This document shows positions 11,301-23,696 of a DNA stretch of 64,000 bases, in pieces. The DNA is from Enoplosus armatus (Eukaryota; Chordata; Actinopteri; Centrarchiformes; Enoplosidae). Below the pieces are notes generated by a model. That model was given only the letters and a program-made list of their open reading frames with translations, was not told the origin of the DNA and ran no database searches. The DNA lies in contig NC_092186.1 in NCBI RefSeq assembly GCF_043641665.1, forward strand, positions 14,502,001 to 14,566,000, given 5' to 3'. The position numbers and the translations under genes are program-made. How positions within the stretch are numbered: the stretch's first letter is position 1; each line of letters starts with the position of its first letter.

Positions 11301-14300
11301 TGATGCTGGAGCGCTGCGCCAGGCGATGGGAGGGCAGGTGGGACAACGTGAAGGCCGGCAGCCGGCGGATCCCAAAGCGCTCGTGCTCCCAGGCCAGCAT
11401 GTCGTCTGCCAGGTTGATTTTCTTGTGGACCATGGAGAACTTGACCTCGGGGTACTGACTAGCAACCACCTGAGAGGAAACGAGAAGGAGAGAAATATAA
11501 TCCCAAATTATATCCTATAATCTAACATATGCTCTGGCTTTAACAGTAAAAGCAAAGCAAAGCACTTGTATTTGGAAAAGCTTGAGGAGAGTTAACTTAG
11601 TGTGAAGCAGCTCTGGTTTACAACCCACATGATGTGCAACATTAAAAGGGGGATAACTCTGAGTTTGCACGGCTGTTAACATTTCCATATACGTTATTAG
11701 ATTATCAATATCGATCGATACATCCTCTGCCAAATAAGAGCGTATTTTGACGTGTTTTTGTCCGTCCAAGGTTGTGGTGAGAGATTCAGTCATTTACGTG
11801 GCTCAATGGCGTATAAAACACTGGGGTTCTTACCATCTCCAGCTCCTTGAGCAGAGAATACTGAGGAGTTCCCTCTTTCGGAGGTTTGGACACATGGAGG
11901 TGCAGAGAGTCTCCGTTCCCCAGAGTGTCCAGACACAACACGAAGGCTACGTTGTCCTGCAGCAGACTGGAGTCTATGGAGAAAATGAGGGAAAGGTACA
12001 GATGACAAGGAGAAGTTAATAATTAAGTTAAAAAATATTGAAAAATGTCCCAATATGTTTAAACACCAAATACAGAAAAAAACTGGTTCTATCAAACTGA
12101 ATCATGGCCCTCAAATTGAATCCAGCTGCATGAATACTCCTTCTGTAAACACTGTATGAGACTACTGAACTACTGTACCTGTGTGGTCCAGATTGTCCTC
12201 CAGCCAACGTTTGGTGCCCTGGTAGTTAAACTTCCCCCCACCAGATACAAAAAACAGCAGGTTGTACCTGAACACACAACATGATGCACAAATGAGTCAA
12301 ATCTACAAGGGAAACCTCCTGAAGGAACCTGATGAAGGACGCTGAGTGATACTAGTGAATATTAATGTCTGCGGGAAATAAATCACAAAGTATATTAAAA
12401 TAATATTAAAACGATCCCAAATCAAGTGAGCGGTGCTGACTTTGTCTTAGAAAGATACTTTACAGTAAAGTCCATTAGTCCTCTACTAACCTCCCTCTGG
12501 TAAGACGTGGGTCCTTCCTCTCAGATACTGTTATGTACATTTAGAGATAACCGTATTATTGACGGCTTTAAGTGTTTAACACAGTGTGATTCTTACTGCC
12601 GGCAGAGTGCATAGATAATGTTAATAGACTTCTCAAGCATTTGGAGGAGGACACTATAACAAATGTGATAGACATAACAAACAGACTATGTTTGTGTTCA
12701 TGGATCACTCAGGTCAGGAATCAATACTACTTATACGATATCATCATATATAAGTGAGTGTGTGCAGCATAGAGCTTCACTGAGGTGTCTGTGTTGACAT
12801 GAATGTGGAAAAATAATAAGAAACTGTGCTTTTTATGCAGCTAAAAAAATTATATAAACTGTGTAACGGCTATTTGAGGCTCATGAGACACAAAATGATC
12901 CAAAAGCAATCTGACTGTGAGTGCTGGCATCATTACTCACCCAGCGTGTGTCCTCTTGTAGGTGTAAAGTTTCGAGAAGAGACGAGCCAGCTCTAGTAAC
13001 ATGGACACTCCACTGCCGTTCGAATCTGCTCCGTACGACAGCCACTGGACACGACAACACACAGAGTCAGATTACTGTCCTGGCCTGCTCTCTTTTTACT
13101 GACAGTTGTGTTGCATTACTGTGTTATTGTTCTGAACTTCTACGGTATAAAGTTTTTGGACTCATACCCTTAGAGATATCATGTCTGACTAATCAACTTG
13201 GGGACAAATAAGCTCTCAAATCCTACAGATATTTGCTGACAAAATATTTCTTCAGCTGCTACATTTCCTGTAAGTGAGAAAAGAAGCAGTGAACATACTG
13301 GAGCAACACCGAAGGAGTCGTAGTGAGCAACCACGACAATAGTGGGCAGGTCCTCTCCTCCAACTCCAGCCAGACGACCCTGGTGAATACAAACAGAGCC
13401 ATCAGACATGTTAAGTAAAATTAATATCTAAAGCATTAGATTCAGCTGAATCAACGACACTGTGTGTATTAAACTTGATGCTGGCAGCGTGACAGAGTTG
13501 CAGTGGGTTACAGTCACAGTCGACCTCAGTCTGTCTCCTAATCCCCTGCAGTGTGACTAAACCACTTTTTCCTTCTGGTTTTAAACACAAACCTCAGATT
13601 AGACAGTCCTGAACTAACACTTCACTTCTGCTTTCTTTTGCTCCTTTCCGACTCAAATTGTTTGATCCAAAATTATCTTCAAACAATGAAATCAAAGCCA
13701 TCCAAATCCCTTCATGAACTCTTATGGAAAACCTTTGTTTTCAGAAACAAAGGACAGAAACACTGTAGCAACTGATTCCTGTAAAGTCTGAATGAAAACA
13801 GTTGAATAATAACATTCATATGCTCGCACATTCAGCATTAATAATCTCCTTGTTGAGGGTGGAAGACTACTTATGTTGCCATATTTTTAATTCAAATTTG
13901 ACCTTGAGGGCAAAACAGAAAAAAAAGCTTAGCACCAAGCAGTTTAAGTTCTGTCAGGCCACCAGGCTAAATAATGTGTGTAAATCCATCTAGATTTCAA
14001 AATTCCAGGCTTTCAGTCCACACAAACGTTTTTGTTCTGGGATTTATGCCCACCCACGAGTGTAGGAAACACTCATGCAGGGCACTAAGACAGCAGGCAA
14101 AACACACAACACCAGCCGAATAACACAAGGCATTGTGGAGACAGGGTTGATTTCTGAAACCCTTTTCTTAAGCAAATCCAACTCAAAATGCTTCATAAAT
14201 AACTGAAATAACTGAATGATTAGTATATTACCTGGACTAAAAGTCACAAAACAAGCCTAAAGGTTTAGTTATCAATGCCCCAATTAACAAAATTTTCCTT

Positions 14301-17300
14301 GGCAACAGGAAGAGATCAAACCCCAGTTTGTGCCCTAATACAGTTTCATTACATTAAAGTCACAGAGCTTTTTAACACCTTTCTCAAACATACTGAAGCC
14401 TTACCAAATCAAGAGGAAAGAGTAGCGTTTTAGATATTTGAAATTATGAAATCAGCACACAAGAAACATGTAATACACAGTCTCAGTTCAGTTTTGAGTT
14501 TATCTGAGCTTCATGCCTGTTGACTGTGGGAGGAAACTGGATCAAGCACACAGAGGAAAACTACGCCAACTACAACTCGCACAGAGAGGGCTGAGACAGA
14601 GGTAAATCCAGGGCATTCATGCTGTGAGTCAACAGTCTTAACCACCAAGCCGCCGTTCTGCCTGATGATACTGTAACATTATCCTGCAACCCTCTGTCTG
14701 GTGCTTCTGTGTACAGAAAACTGCTGGTTCCTTTTTATTTCCCATTTCAAGTTGGTTCTCCCAAAAAAAGCATTTAAAAACCCACATAAAAAGGTAAAAT
14801 ATCAGAATACTGAGTTTATAATGTTGGAATCTGTAATTTGCAAAAACACCCTGGAAAGCCTTTCTACTCTTACTAGTGACTGAATGTTGTTACGTGTGTT
14901 GTGTGTTAAGTGTCTAACTGCATCACTTTTTATCAAGGTCTGTGTATTTCAAGCTGCTGATTCAGTTGCTGTTGTCTTCACATTATGTTTCAATCTCTCA
15001 CCTCTAAACTGGTGATGGCCCAGTCACTGACAGCTTTACTCTGAGCTCCACTGGTGACCATCTGGAAGCCGTTGGCTGTGGCCGTATGCAGCAGCACTAC
15101 AGAGAACAACAGAAAACATAAAAGTTAGAATTGGCTGACTTGTATATTTTCAGGTCATGCAGAGTGATCATCCCACATAAGCTATTTTCCCTATCTGTAG
15201 AAGACTAGACTTTTTAAATCATTAATGTGTTGCCGTTTCATTTCTGTGTACAATACAGATGAATGGACAAACAGCAGGTTTAGAGGGGATGACTCTCTAC
15301 CTTCAGCTGCTGATAAGGAGCCCTGTGAGGATGAGGAGGTCAGGGTTTGGGTGTAGATGGACAGCAGCTCATCGTCCTCCATGGCAAAGTAGACGGGGAC
15401 GATGGTCTCAGTCGCCAACATCTCCGGCTCCAGCTCCATGAACTGCTGCACAGGATAAACAGAGGGGCACGGTGTGTTTAAGAAGCTAAGTCACACTGAT
15501 TTCATTCCTTCAACCCTGCGAGTTCAGTCTTGCTAGTGATAAGAGACAGCTATAGTGGCAAAGAGGAGAGAGACTGCATTACAAATTAACAGAGCTTCTC
15601 TGGAATAATTCACCAAAAAAGGAAATTAGTTATGTAACCAAACGAGTAACTCATCAAATGCCTACTGCTTCTGCTTTCAAGAGATCCCACTTATAAAGCA
15701 GGAAGTCTAATTAGTCATAACTTGTGCAGTGTGTTAACATCCAATCTCTGTGAAGCGTTTGGAAGACACTGTACACTGCAAATTCAGGCCTTTGTCACAG
15801 TTCTCCCTCTAAACTGGTCTTTGTTTATGAGTCAGTGAAGCTCAGTGTGACTCCAAAATAAACATAGATCAGAGAGAAGGTGCAGACAAACTCGCCTCCC
15901 TGTTCTCGCCACTGTTGAGGTGCCCTTGAGCAAGGCATGGACAGTAACACAAACAAATTCAACCCCGAACAGATAAGCTTGTGGTGAAGGGCACTGCTCA
16001 GTAATCTCAAATAAAGTTTAGCAGAAATAAGGGATGCTGCTGGTGACTTGTACCATGCACAAAGACAGACAACAAGAATGTGGATGACTGTACTTTTCTT
16101 TGCCGTACATCTGTAGATCACAACCATTTTAATGCTGCATCAGCAAAAGAAGAGCCAAAAAGTCAACGGAAAAAGCAAAGTTTTGCACTGTGACCCCCAC
16201 AATGGGGCACAGTACAAGACATTGATATGTGACATTAAAGTGTGTTATTACCTGCACTATGTCCTGGGGCACAGCAGACATGTTCTTGGGCAGGATGATG
16301 ACCACAGCCCCAGCTGACTGGCGCAGGGCTTTCTGGTACTCTTCATAGGAGAAGTCTGCCAGCCGCATGATAACACAGCGGCGACTTAATACCTCTGCCT
16401 CCACAGTACGGGCCTCCGTGTTCAGGATGGCATTCCTTGTACCTGAGGGTACGAAGACACGCTGATCAGCAAATATGATACAATAACCGAAACTGCCAAG
16501 AATTACAAATCCTGCTATTAGAGATGTTAAATAGAGGCTAAGTTGAGTCGAATGCTACTGTATCGATAAACTGATGCTGAGGCTAAAACCACTCAGGTAC
16601 TTGACTTGATTAAAACAAAAGGTCTGGTTGATCTCTTTCTCAAGTCTGGTAGCATTTTCATCAACCTTTCCACAAAAATAGACATTACTGCTTATTATAC
16701 TTCTGAAAATGAAACGGTGTTGTGTCCCCATATGAATTTCTTTCCCTTTTTTCACTGTGCTACCATCCTTGTCAAGATATTTCTTTACTATACTTCGGGC
16801 TAGAAAGCTCAATCCTCACCAATCCCTAAACTTCACACAGCTATAAACTATTTAATAAGTCTACAAATCAATAAATTCATCATTTTATCACGGTAAAAAC
16901 TGAACTGTGAAGAGGGATGAACAAATTCTATGAGCCTGCGTTTTGTCTGTCCTGTTTAAGTTAGATGTCTTTTTACAATGTTGCTAATATAAATGTGAAT
17001 TAATACTGCTAATAACGAAATGGATACAGTTTATTAGGGGGATACACAGGAAATGAGCTAGCTTGATACAGGCTACTAGCAAAGCTAAGCTACATTAGCA
17101 GATAGCTAGCTAGTGCGACCCTGCATGCTTTCATTGACATGTTACTTCAAGTAACTTAACATTAGCTGGAGACGACAACAAGGCTAACTTCAGTTAGCTG
17201 TTGGAGCTCGATCTATTTACTGGTCTAGTTAAAGCAGCAATGGTTACATTCATTCCCAAGAGATTAAAATAGAGAAACAGCTGACTTACCGTACGGCTGT

Positions 17301-17464
17301 CCCTGCAGGTCGTATTGCTGCATGCGATACACCGTGAACTCATGTGCCGCCTCGGCCGGGAGCGGTGACACCAGGATCAGCACCGCGGGGATAAACACAA
17401 TGAAGGTAAGGGGGAACGAAGATTTAAACATGTTATCAAACATTTCACTAGCCTCCTCGAACAT
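8380..17464 (-). CDS. ncln: Nicalin, complete 15-exon gene
   Basis: Nicalin is an ER type I membrane protein that pairs with NOMO and TMEM147 at the translocon to aid multipass protein insertion. Coding exons, 5' to 3' on minus: 17464-17290, 16442-16252, 15445-15301, 15096-15002, 13379-13299, 13044-12941, 12267-12179, 11973-11834, 11469-11291, 10685-10598, 10498-10460, 9759-9596, 9128-9075, 8828-8750, 8442-8380. They total 1686 nt, i.e. 561 aa (human 563). All introns are GT-AG and all phases close. Start context is GCCACCATG, a full Kozak match. Residues about 18-40 form the signal/hydrophobic segment. 'HEFTVYRMQQYDLQGQPYG' follows. The M28-peptidase-like fold carries 'HYDSFGVAP' near 221-229. 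'WEHERFGIRRLPAFTLSH' is conserved. The C-terminal membrane helix is about 519-539 (FDLLLAVCIAAYLGMMYLAI). The family keeps the aminopeptidase fold but is considered catalytically inactive. No truncation is seen. Confidence 0.96.
9175..9217. repeat. Poly(A) plus (TA)n simple repeat in an ncln intron
   Basis: A run of about 19 A is followed by about 11 TA units in the intron between coding exons 12 and 13 (9129-9595). Confidence 0.9.
14520..14664 (-). mobile_element. tRNA-derived SINE-like copy in ncln intron 4
   Basis: Read on minus, the block starts GGCAGAACGGCGGCTTGGTGG, then TTAAGACTGTTGACTCACAGC, which resembles a tRNA-like head. It ends in CCAGTTTCCTCCCACAGTC, the body of an abundant teleost SINE. 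A related body fragment is at 58985-59180. The intron (13380-15001) is the longest in the gene and shows nothing else recognised. Confidence 0.6.
15446..16251 (-). other. ncln intron 2, otherwise unremarkable
   Basis: Contains a short phrase 'AGGTGCCCTTGAGCAAGGCA' near 15918-15937 that I associate with teleost SINE-like repeats. Nothing else recognised. Confidence 0.4.
16443..17289 (-). other. ncln intron 1
   Basis: 847 bp intron with a cluster of AGCTAGC/TTAGC words at 17050-17190 that suggests an old fragment of a TTAGC-rich repeat. No exon-like ORF was found. Confidence 0.4.
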
Positions 17465-17700
17465 GGTGGCGATTGTATTCGGCGCACAGCTAAGAATAAA
17501 ATACTATTTTCAGCTGTCACCGCTCTTAGCAATTGACAGACAGGGACCCAGTTTAGCTAGCCAGCCAACCGCAAACCACAACCGGAGCAACGCAAATAGC
17601 TGTGATCAGGCAAACAGTTGGACGACCAGTCACTCTCGACTGGGACTAAAACAAAATGTAATATTATCGCCAGTTTATGGAAATGGAGTAATACAGTGTA
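17465..17700 (-). promoter_or_regulatory. ncln 5' UTR and promoter region
   Basis: Sequence directly upstream of the ncln start codon. It is richer in CpG than the surrounding DNA (for example around 17480-17640). No TATA box is obvious, as expected for a housekeeping-type promoter. The transcription start is not determined. Confidence 0.5.
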
Positions 17701-17835
17701 ATATGTATTGAAGAGTACGTGTTTATTTAGAATATCTATCTAATAACAATTAAATATCTCAAACTGAGTTGAATCAACGGTCCTTCAGGGATCTTGTCAG
17801 ACAGCTATAATTGAAGGGCCGGGCATTGTCTAACA

Positions 17836-17849
17836 ACACTAGGTGGCGC
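17836..17849 (+). promoter_or_regulatory. Candidate CTCF site upstream of ncln
   Basis: ACACTAGGTGGCGC matches the CTCF core consensus (CCASYAGRKGGCRS) at 13 of 14 positions by eye. It lies about 370 bp upstream of the ncln start codon. Confidence 0.5.
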
Positions 17850-18879
17850 TGTACACCATAGAAACTAACAATGATAGAGGCCCTGTAACAATATTGGCTG
17901 ATTTTGGTTAAAAGTGTTATATATATGTTAAAATGTTATAAATGTAATCCTGATCCGGTAAACCCATAGACTGCAGGTATATAAACAGTCTATAGGTAAA
18001 CCTTATTGCATCACAGGTGACCCCATCAAATAAGTCCACTATCCTTTTCACACAACAATAAAGCACATCCTGAAGCACAGACAAATCTGTAACCAGGATT
18101 ACGGTGGTCATGAGTCCTGAAATGAGAAATTAGGCATACATTTAGCTGTCTGATCATTTCACTCACACACACATACACATTTTTCTTTTTTCTTTTTTTT
18201 AAAGAGGGCCTTTTTCCAATTATGCTAATGTTGCAAAAATGTGTGCATTGAATAAGGAAAGCCCCTTGAAACAACACTGATGTTGAACCTGTAAGTTACA
18301 CATAGTAACAGGTTGTTAAAACACTCACATTCCCCCAAAAACAAGGACATGACCCCACTGCCCCAATGTTAGTTTCAGCCATTTTGTTTCTATTTTTTTT
18401 GGCAGGGACCGTGTATAAAAAACATAAAATAGATTAGGTTATTAGATTACTTTCCATCTCGGTCTCGGCATTAGTTGTTCTGCTATCTCTGGGCATGTGT
18501 CAATTATGTAAAATTACTTATACATAAAAATCCCTTCCTTTCTCTTCCTGTAGTAGTCAAATATTTTTGATGACTCATCTTACACTTGGGGGAATATAGA
18601 TAAACTCATCTAATCAAATGAAATAACTTGACTTTATAGGTAACAGGATTATAAAAGGATCAAAAAAGGTTCTTCGTGTTGGGAGAATGAACGTGTGCAG
18701 CAAATAACTGTGTGTTTATGAGTAACTGGTGAAGAGATTTGAATTTGTGGTGCTAGAAGAAAGTCATGGGATCACCAAAATCCATTTGTTTCCACCAGAC
18801 CTTTTGACCAAAGTTTTATATCATAAAAAAACAATAATAAGAATTAAAAGTCTGAGTCCAGTTGGGAAGAGCTGAAAAT

Positions 18880-19030
18880 CATATTCTCTCTCTCTTCTCT
18901 CCTCCCTGTCTCTTGCTCCCGGGGCTGCTCTGCTAAGTGGCAGATTAATGCTGATATGATGTCCTGCCATCCCACTTAATGGACCTTGGCGTCATTATTT
19001 CCTGTTGTATGAGTAATCCATGCCCGGGCT
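18880..19030. promoter_or_regulatory. Candidate conserved non-coding element
   Basis: Repeat-free block of mixed composition including 'GGCAGATTAATGCTGATATG' and CCCACTTAATGG, which contain TAAT homeodomain-type cores, plus 'GTCATTATTTCCTG'. No ORF of note. The call rests on composition only and needs a cross-species alignment. Confidence 0.25.
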
Positions 19031-19438
19031 GGTGAGAGAGCAAGCAGCAAAACAAACCACAAAACCAACATGGACGTTGAAACTCATCGTAATGATTTCA
19101 CATTATTCAGAAATGATCCTTTTGAGATCCGCTGGCATGACCCGCCGTCTGGTCGAGGGGAAACATACTGCTCAGCATAAAGACACAAGTAGAAAAGAAC
19201 AATTGTTTCACGAGGAAAATAATGTTTTTGTACAGCGGCAGTCGTGTCACATGAATCCAATTCCTCCAAATTCATAACATCCTGTCATCACAGGATCATC
19301 CGACACAGTGGCTCGGCAAAAATGCACGAGGTCACAAATTTCACTTGATGTCGTCTCATCCAAAAACATAAACATTTTTTCCAAACATGATTGTGTGCAC
19401 ACTACAGTGAACACTCAAAGGCACTAACACACACACAG

Positions 19439-19440
<2 letters not shown>

Positions 19441-19473
<33 letters not shown>
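19441..19473. repeat. (CA)n microsatellite
   Basis: About 16 uninterrupted CA units. Confidence 0.95.
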
Positions 19474-19475
<2 letters not shown>

Positions 19476-19607
19476 GCATGAGCTGTTCAGTGTCCTCATT
19501 TCTTTCCAGTGCTCCTGGGAATGTCCTGAATCAGACCAGCCTTTGCTCCCGACCCTCGGCCACAGAAAAACACTTTGTCTGTGCGACCACACAAAAGGTG
19601 CAGTTAG

Positions 19608-19619
19608 TGTATGTGTTTG

Positions 19620-19689
<70 letters not shown>

Positions 19690-19695
19690 GGGGGT
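19608..19695. repeat. (GT)n microsatellite, interrupted
   Basis: About 80 bp of GT units with a few TTTG/GAGT interruptions, ending in a G run. It is in inverted orientation to the (CA)n tract 135 bp upstream. Confidence 0.95.
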
Positions 19696-20344
19696 AAATA
19701 CCGTGGATTAACGAGAGATTAGCTACCTAGCAGTAAGTAAGCAATTTCTGTGTAGCATGCCTATGTAAGAACCCTCCCCCTCCGTTTATTGCCCCTTCCC
19801 ATTCTCAGAGGATGCTGTCATTTTCTCACCACACTGAAAGGTTGCTCAAACACTGGCCACACTGAAGTGTTTAAACCGCTCAACGACAAGGTCAGAATTA
19901 CAGAATACCAAAGATATACTGTAAGAGGGAGTGACTTCTGGCTTGGGAGCTGTGCTGAAGTGTCCACACAGACACCACAGTCAGCACACAATGGTGGTCT
20001 TTCTAAGCAAGACCTATGGAGCAGGTTTTCTGAGTCATCCATTCCTTAAAACACCACCCGCTGTAATCCCCTTGTTAATGAGCAGAAGCTTGGAAAACAA
20101 CAAGGTCCTGCTTGATGAACAGATCTGGGAATGAGTGGAAAATCTATGACATTGCCTGGTGCACCACGCCCCCCAAATGACAAGGTAACGTCACATTCAC
20201 CACCAGTAAATACTACCCAATAATAAAAGAAAACCCTCTTTAATTGGAACAACCAGTCCTTAAGGATGCCACCAACCTGGAAAAAAAGGATTCTGATTGA
20301 TTGAAATAAAAGCCCTAATTGACTTGTGACTAGCAGAATTGGGG

Positions 20345-20815
20345 TCAGTGTTGGGAGAAGTATTCGGATCCTTTACTTAAGTAAAAGTACTCCAAATTGT
20401 AAATGTAATTTGTTACAGACAAAACTCCTGCATTCAGTAAAAGTGTGTAAGTATTATCAGAAAAATGTACTGCTTCATATCGGTTGATGGTATTGAGTAT
20501 CCAAAGTAAAAGTAGTCATTATGGACAGAATGACTTCTGTCAATGTTATACTTTTATATATTATGAATATATATATGTCATATTTACTCGCTCATCTTAT
20601 TTTTTTGAATATAAAATCTTAATCTGTAAATGAACTACAGCTGCCAAATAAAACGCAGTGAAGTACTAATTACAATATTTTCCTCTGAAATAAAGTGAAG
20701 CATAAAGTAACGTATAATGGAAATACTCAAGTACAATACAACTACCTGAAAATTGAACTTTAGTTCAGTGCTGGAGTAAATGTACTATATATGTAAATAT
20801 GACACCTGGTCAACA
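20345..20815. repeat. Dispersed teleost repeat with AAGTAAAAGTACT motif
   Basis: Starts near 'AGTGTTGGGAGAAGTATTCG' and contains CTTTACTTAAGTAAAAGTAC, AGTATTATCAG, AAATGTACT, and AAAGTAAAAGTAGTCATTATG, in the order I know from a very abundant teleost repeat. No coding potential. Confidence 0.75.
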
Positions 20816-21189
20816 CACTGAGGAAGGCAGAACCTGACACCTCTTTGTCTTTTAGTGGACGGTTGCTATTAATGTAATAAAAGAAAAATGTAAGATAAAA
20901 AATTACTTATTTGTTCTTAAATCGCACTGAAGCTGGAAGATTCAGTCTGAGGGCTCGAGCTGTGGTTGTTCTCTCAACATGACCTGGTACTGATGGATCT
21001 GGTGTGCGTGCTGAGATGATGGGTGCCTCTCAATATAGAATATGACCATCCTTTTCCTTCCCCCCTCCTGCTGATTTACAGTGATTTGTGGCCACAGGTC
21101 TGGTGGAGGCAATATTGCCCTGGCTTCTTTACGTACCGGGCAATTGATTTACCAATCATTTTCATTAAGGCCGATGGAAACAAAAACAA

Positions 21190-21380
21190 GAAAAGGGGAG
21201 ATCGCAGTGTATGACAGCTGAGCTGCAGCCTCTGAGGCCGTGAGCCTATTTGGTTGCGCGGGGCAACAGTCAGATAATGGATGACGAGGCCTCTTGGAGC
21301 CAGCCGTTCCATTAGGTTTTGTTAATGCGGTCAGAGGAGGTTGGCGTGGCTCATCCGCCTTCATATCCACTTTCAGAGAC
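21190..21380. promoter_or_regulatory. Candidate conserved non-coding element
   Basis: Repeat-free, moderately GC-rich block with 'GGATGACGAGGCCTCTTGGA' and 'TTTTGTTAATGCGGTCAGAG'. Adjacent 21380-22110 has C/T-rich low-complexity stretches only. Evidence is composition alone. Confidence 0.25.
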
Positions 21381-22114
21381 GCTCACTCATGCTGGCCAGT
21401 GGATTCACCCTATCTTTCCCTCTTTTCTGCTCTCTCCATTGTCTTGCTTTCTACTGTTCACTTCTTCTCGTGTCTTACAGTACATCCTTGTGTTCGTCTC
21501 TCTTTCTGTCTTTCTCCCTTTTCTCCATGAATCTTGGGAGGGTTTGAGTGGATCCATTTTGTGTTGCTGCTTTAGATTAGTTGGTGGTTTTCTTACAGTA
21601 TCATCACAGTTATTGCACAAGGGTGAAGGGTACATATTGTCTCTGAATTTCCCTCGCCGAGGGATTTGCGGTTGATTCACACTTTTGCAATACAGAATTT
21701 GTAGACGCTCATTTTTTAAAATGTGTGTGCTTTTCGAATGCTGCGCAAGCATGTCGCTGCAGCGTGTGTGGCAAACTGGGAACTCAAGGCTTGTGAAAGA
21801 AGTGTGTCATGACTGACTGTGAGTACTGTGTGAACTGTACATTTAGTGGGGGGAACAGAGAGAAACTCTTGAATGAAGACATGTGTGTATGTGTGTGTGC
21901 GTATATGTGGCAATCACCTTCTGCATGATGCTGGGAATGTAAGCATCATGACGGGAGAGGATCTTGTCTAATGCTTTCCTGTCTTTCTTTTTAAGGACAA
22001 CGTGTTGTCTTTTACTGTTGGCTACATACCAGCTAGGCAAATAAAATGTTCTTTTACCTTTTATATGCAGTAAATTATAGACGCAACGTTTGTTTTGTTT
22101 TTTTTGTTTTTTGG

Positions 22115-22520
22115 CCATTTGGGGGCAGCAGAACAAGCTGTAAACACAACACTAACATATTATGACCATATACAGTTATTATGGCAAATGTGTTAGCAAA
22201 CAACTGCCTATTGACATATCTAGCAGACACAGAGCAACATTAGCATTCATTTGGCCACTTGACACATGTTAGTCCAATATTCACTCTCCTTTAGCTCTGT
22301 TTTTGGTCTCAATCAAATTCTGTGTGAAATATCTGACACTTTAGCTGCTAAAAGTTTCAGTTCAAAGATGCTAAAGTCCTCAGTGCAGCGAAAGGGGAAT
22401 TGCAGAGTTGAGGGATAACTCTCTGGTTCATCACTATGAGCCAACCCATTAACTTTACATATACTGTAGTCATTTGATCAGTTGATAATATAGAAATATT
22501 GACTAGTGCAGCTTTAAGTC
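22115..22520. repeat. Dispersed repeat (family C), starts with GGGGGCAG edge
   Basis: The edge TTTGGGGGCAGCAGAACAAG is followed by 'AGCAAACAACTGCCTATTGA', 'AGAGCAACATTAGCATTCAT' and 'TTTAGCTCTGTTTTTGGTCT'. Matching ordered phrases occur at 31545-32030 and, in part, at 60185-60530. No ORF. Confidence 0.65.
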
Positions 22521-22689
22521 TATATCAGGCAGGTAAAACATGCAAAGGCACCAAATAATGACGTTGTTTTGAAACATATTAAGGCTGCTGTCTGTTTATA
22601 TTGAAGGTGTTTGTTGATTCATATTGGTGATAATTTATTCTAAAAGTTTCCCCCATCCCTACAAAAGTGATGTTTCCACTTTGAGCCTA

Positions 22690-23110
22690 TGTTGCCTGAC
22701 CTTCCCCTCATCGTTCCTTCACAGTCTCGTGTCTTTGCATCCCCACCAGAGCGACCCTGATTTCTCCTAGACCGAGTAGGGCCTTGCGTTCCTCGCCTAT
22801 ACCTCCCTGTCATGTTTTCATCCGCCCGGCTGGTGCATCACAATGGACGCCTGTGCCTGCCGAGCTCCCTCTGACCTTCTCCCTCACCCAGCCGCTCCCT
22901 CTCTCCCTCTCTCTGTCCTCCAGCTGAGCGGGAAGCTGCCTCTCTGCCAGCCTAATAAATACAAAAACAAATTGCAGCAGGTTAGAAGTATGCAGCGTGG
23001 GCCGGAGCTGTTAATGTAATGAACTTGGCTTCATGGAAATACGAGGCAATTAAACTCCCACGGTGCCTCCCTCTGGCCCAGACAGGCAGACTGGAGGGGG
23101 GGTGTTAGGA
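22690..23110. promoter_or_regulatory. Candidate conserved non-coding element cluster
   Basis: Contains 'GAGCTGTTAATGTAATGAAC', 'CTTCATGGAAATACGAGGC' and AATTAAACTCCCAC in a repeat-free 120-bp core (about 22960-23080). TTAATG, ATGAA and CAATTA cores are typical of developmental enhancers. No splice-compatible ORF was found across it. Confidence 0.35.
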
Positions 23111-23215
23111 CACCCTGGGTGGAGAGAGAGAGACAGAGAGAGAGAGCAGGGAGCTAAGAGAGAGAGGGAGAAAGAGGAATGGGGGGTTGACGGAGAGAAT
23201 AGAGCCATTTAGCAG
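23110..23215. repeat. GA-rich low-complexity tract
   Basis: GAGAGA-rich purine run with GGGG interruptions, following the candidate regulatory cluster. Confidence 0.7.
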
Positions 23216-23696
23216 GCCCACAGGAGAAGGAAGTGTGCTGACTGTGATTGAGCTTAAACACCAATTAGTCATGAGGCCGCCTAGTCCGGAGGTCAGGTCG
23301 GGCCTACGGGAGCACTGTCCGACCATCGCTCACCCTCCTGTTGTTTGTTTTGGTTGTTTGCCGGCCTGATTGCTGACTGATTGCCAGCCAGGTTTAAGTT
23401 GTTCAGATGGCGAGAGAGAAACAAGAATCAAGACAGGGATCCGTGTCGTGTATGTTCACATAGTTAGAACTCAATGTCTGATCATGTGTTATTATTACAG
23501 TAGGATGTTTCTCCTCCGAGCAAACAGACTTAATTGTTATCATTTGTCTTCTTCCGTCTTTACCATGCTACTTCCATTACTATCCTTCTTGCTGTCTCGA
23601 CCTGTATATAAAAAAGAGTTGGGCAAGAAATATTTAGCATTTTACAGTGAAAACTAACAACATTTGCAGTGTTTTTCATCCTAATGTCATCATTTT

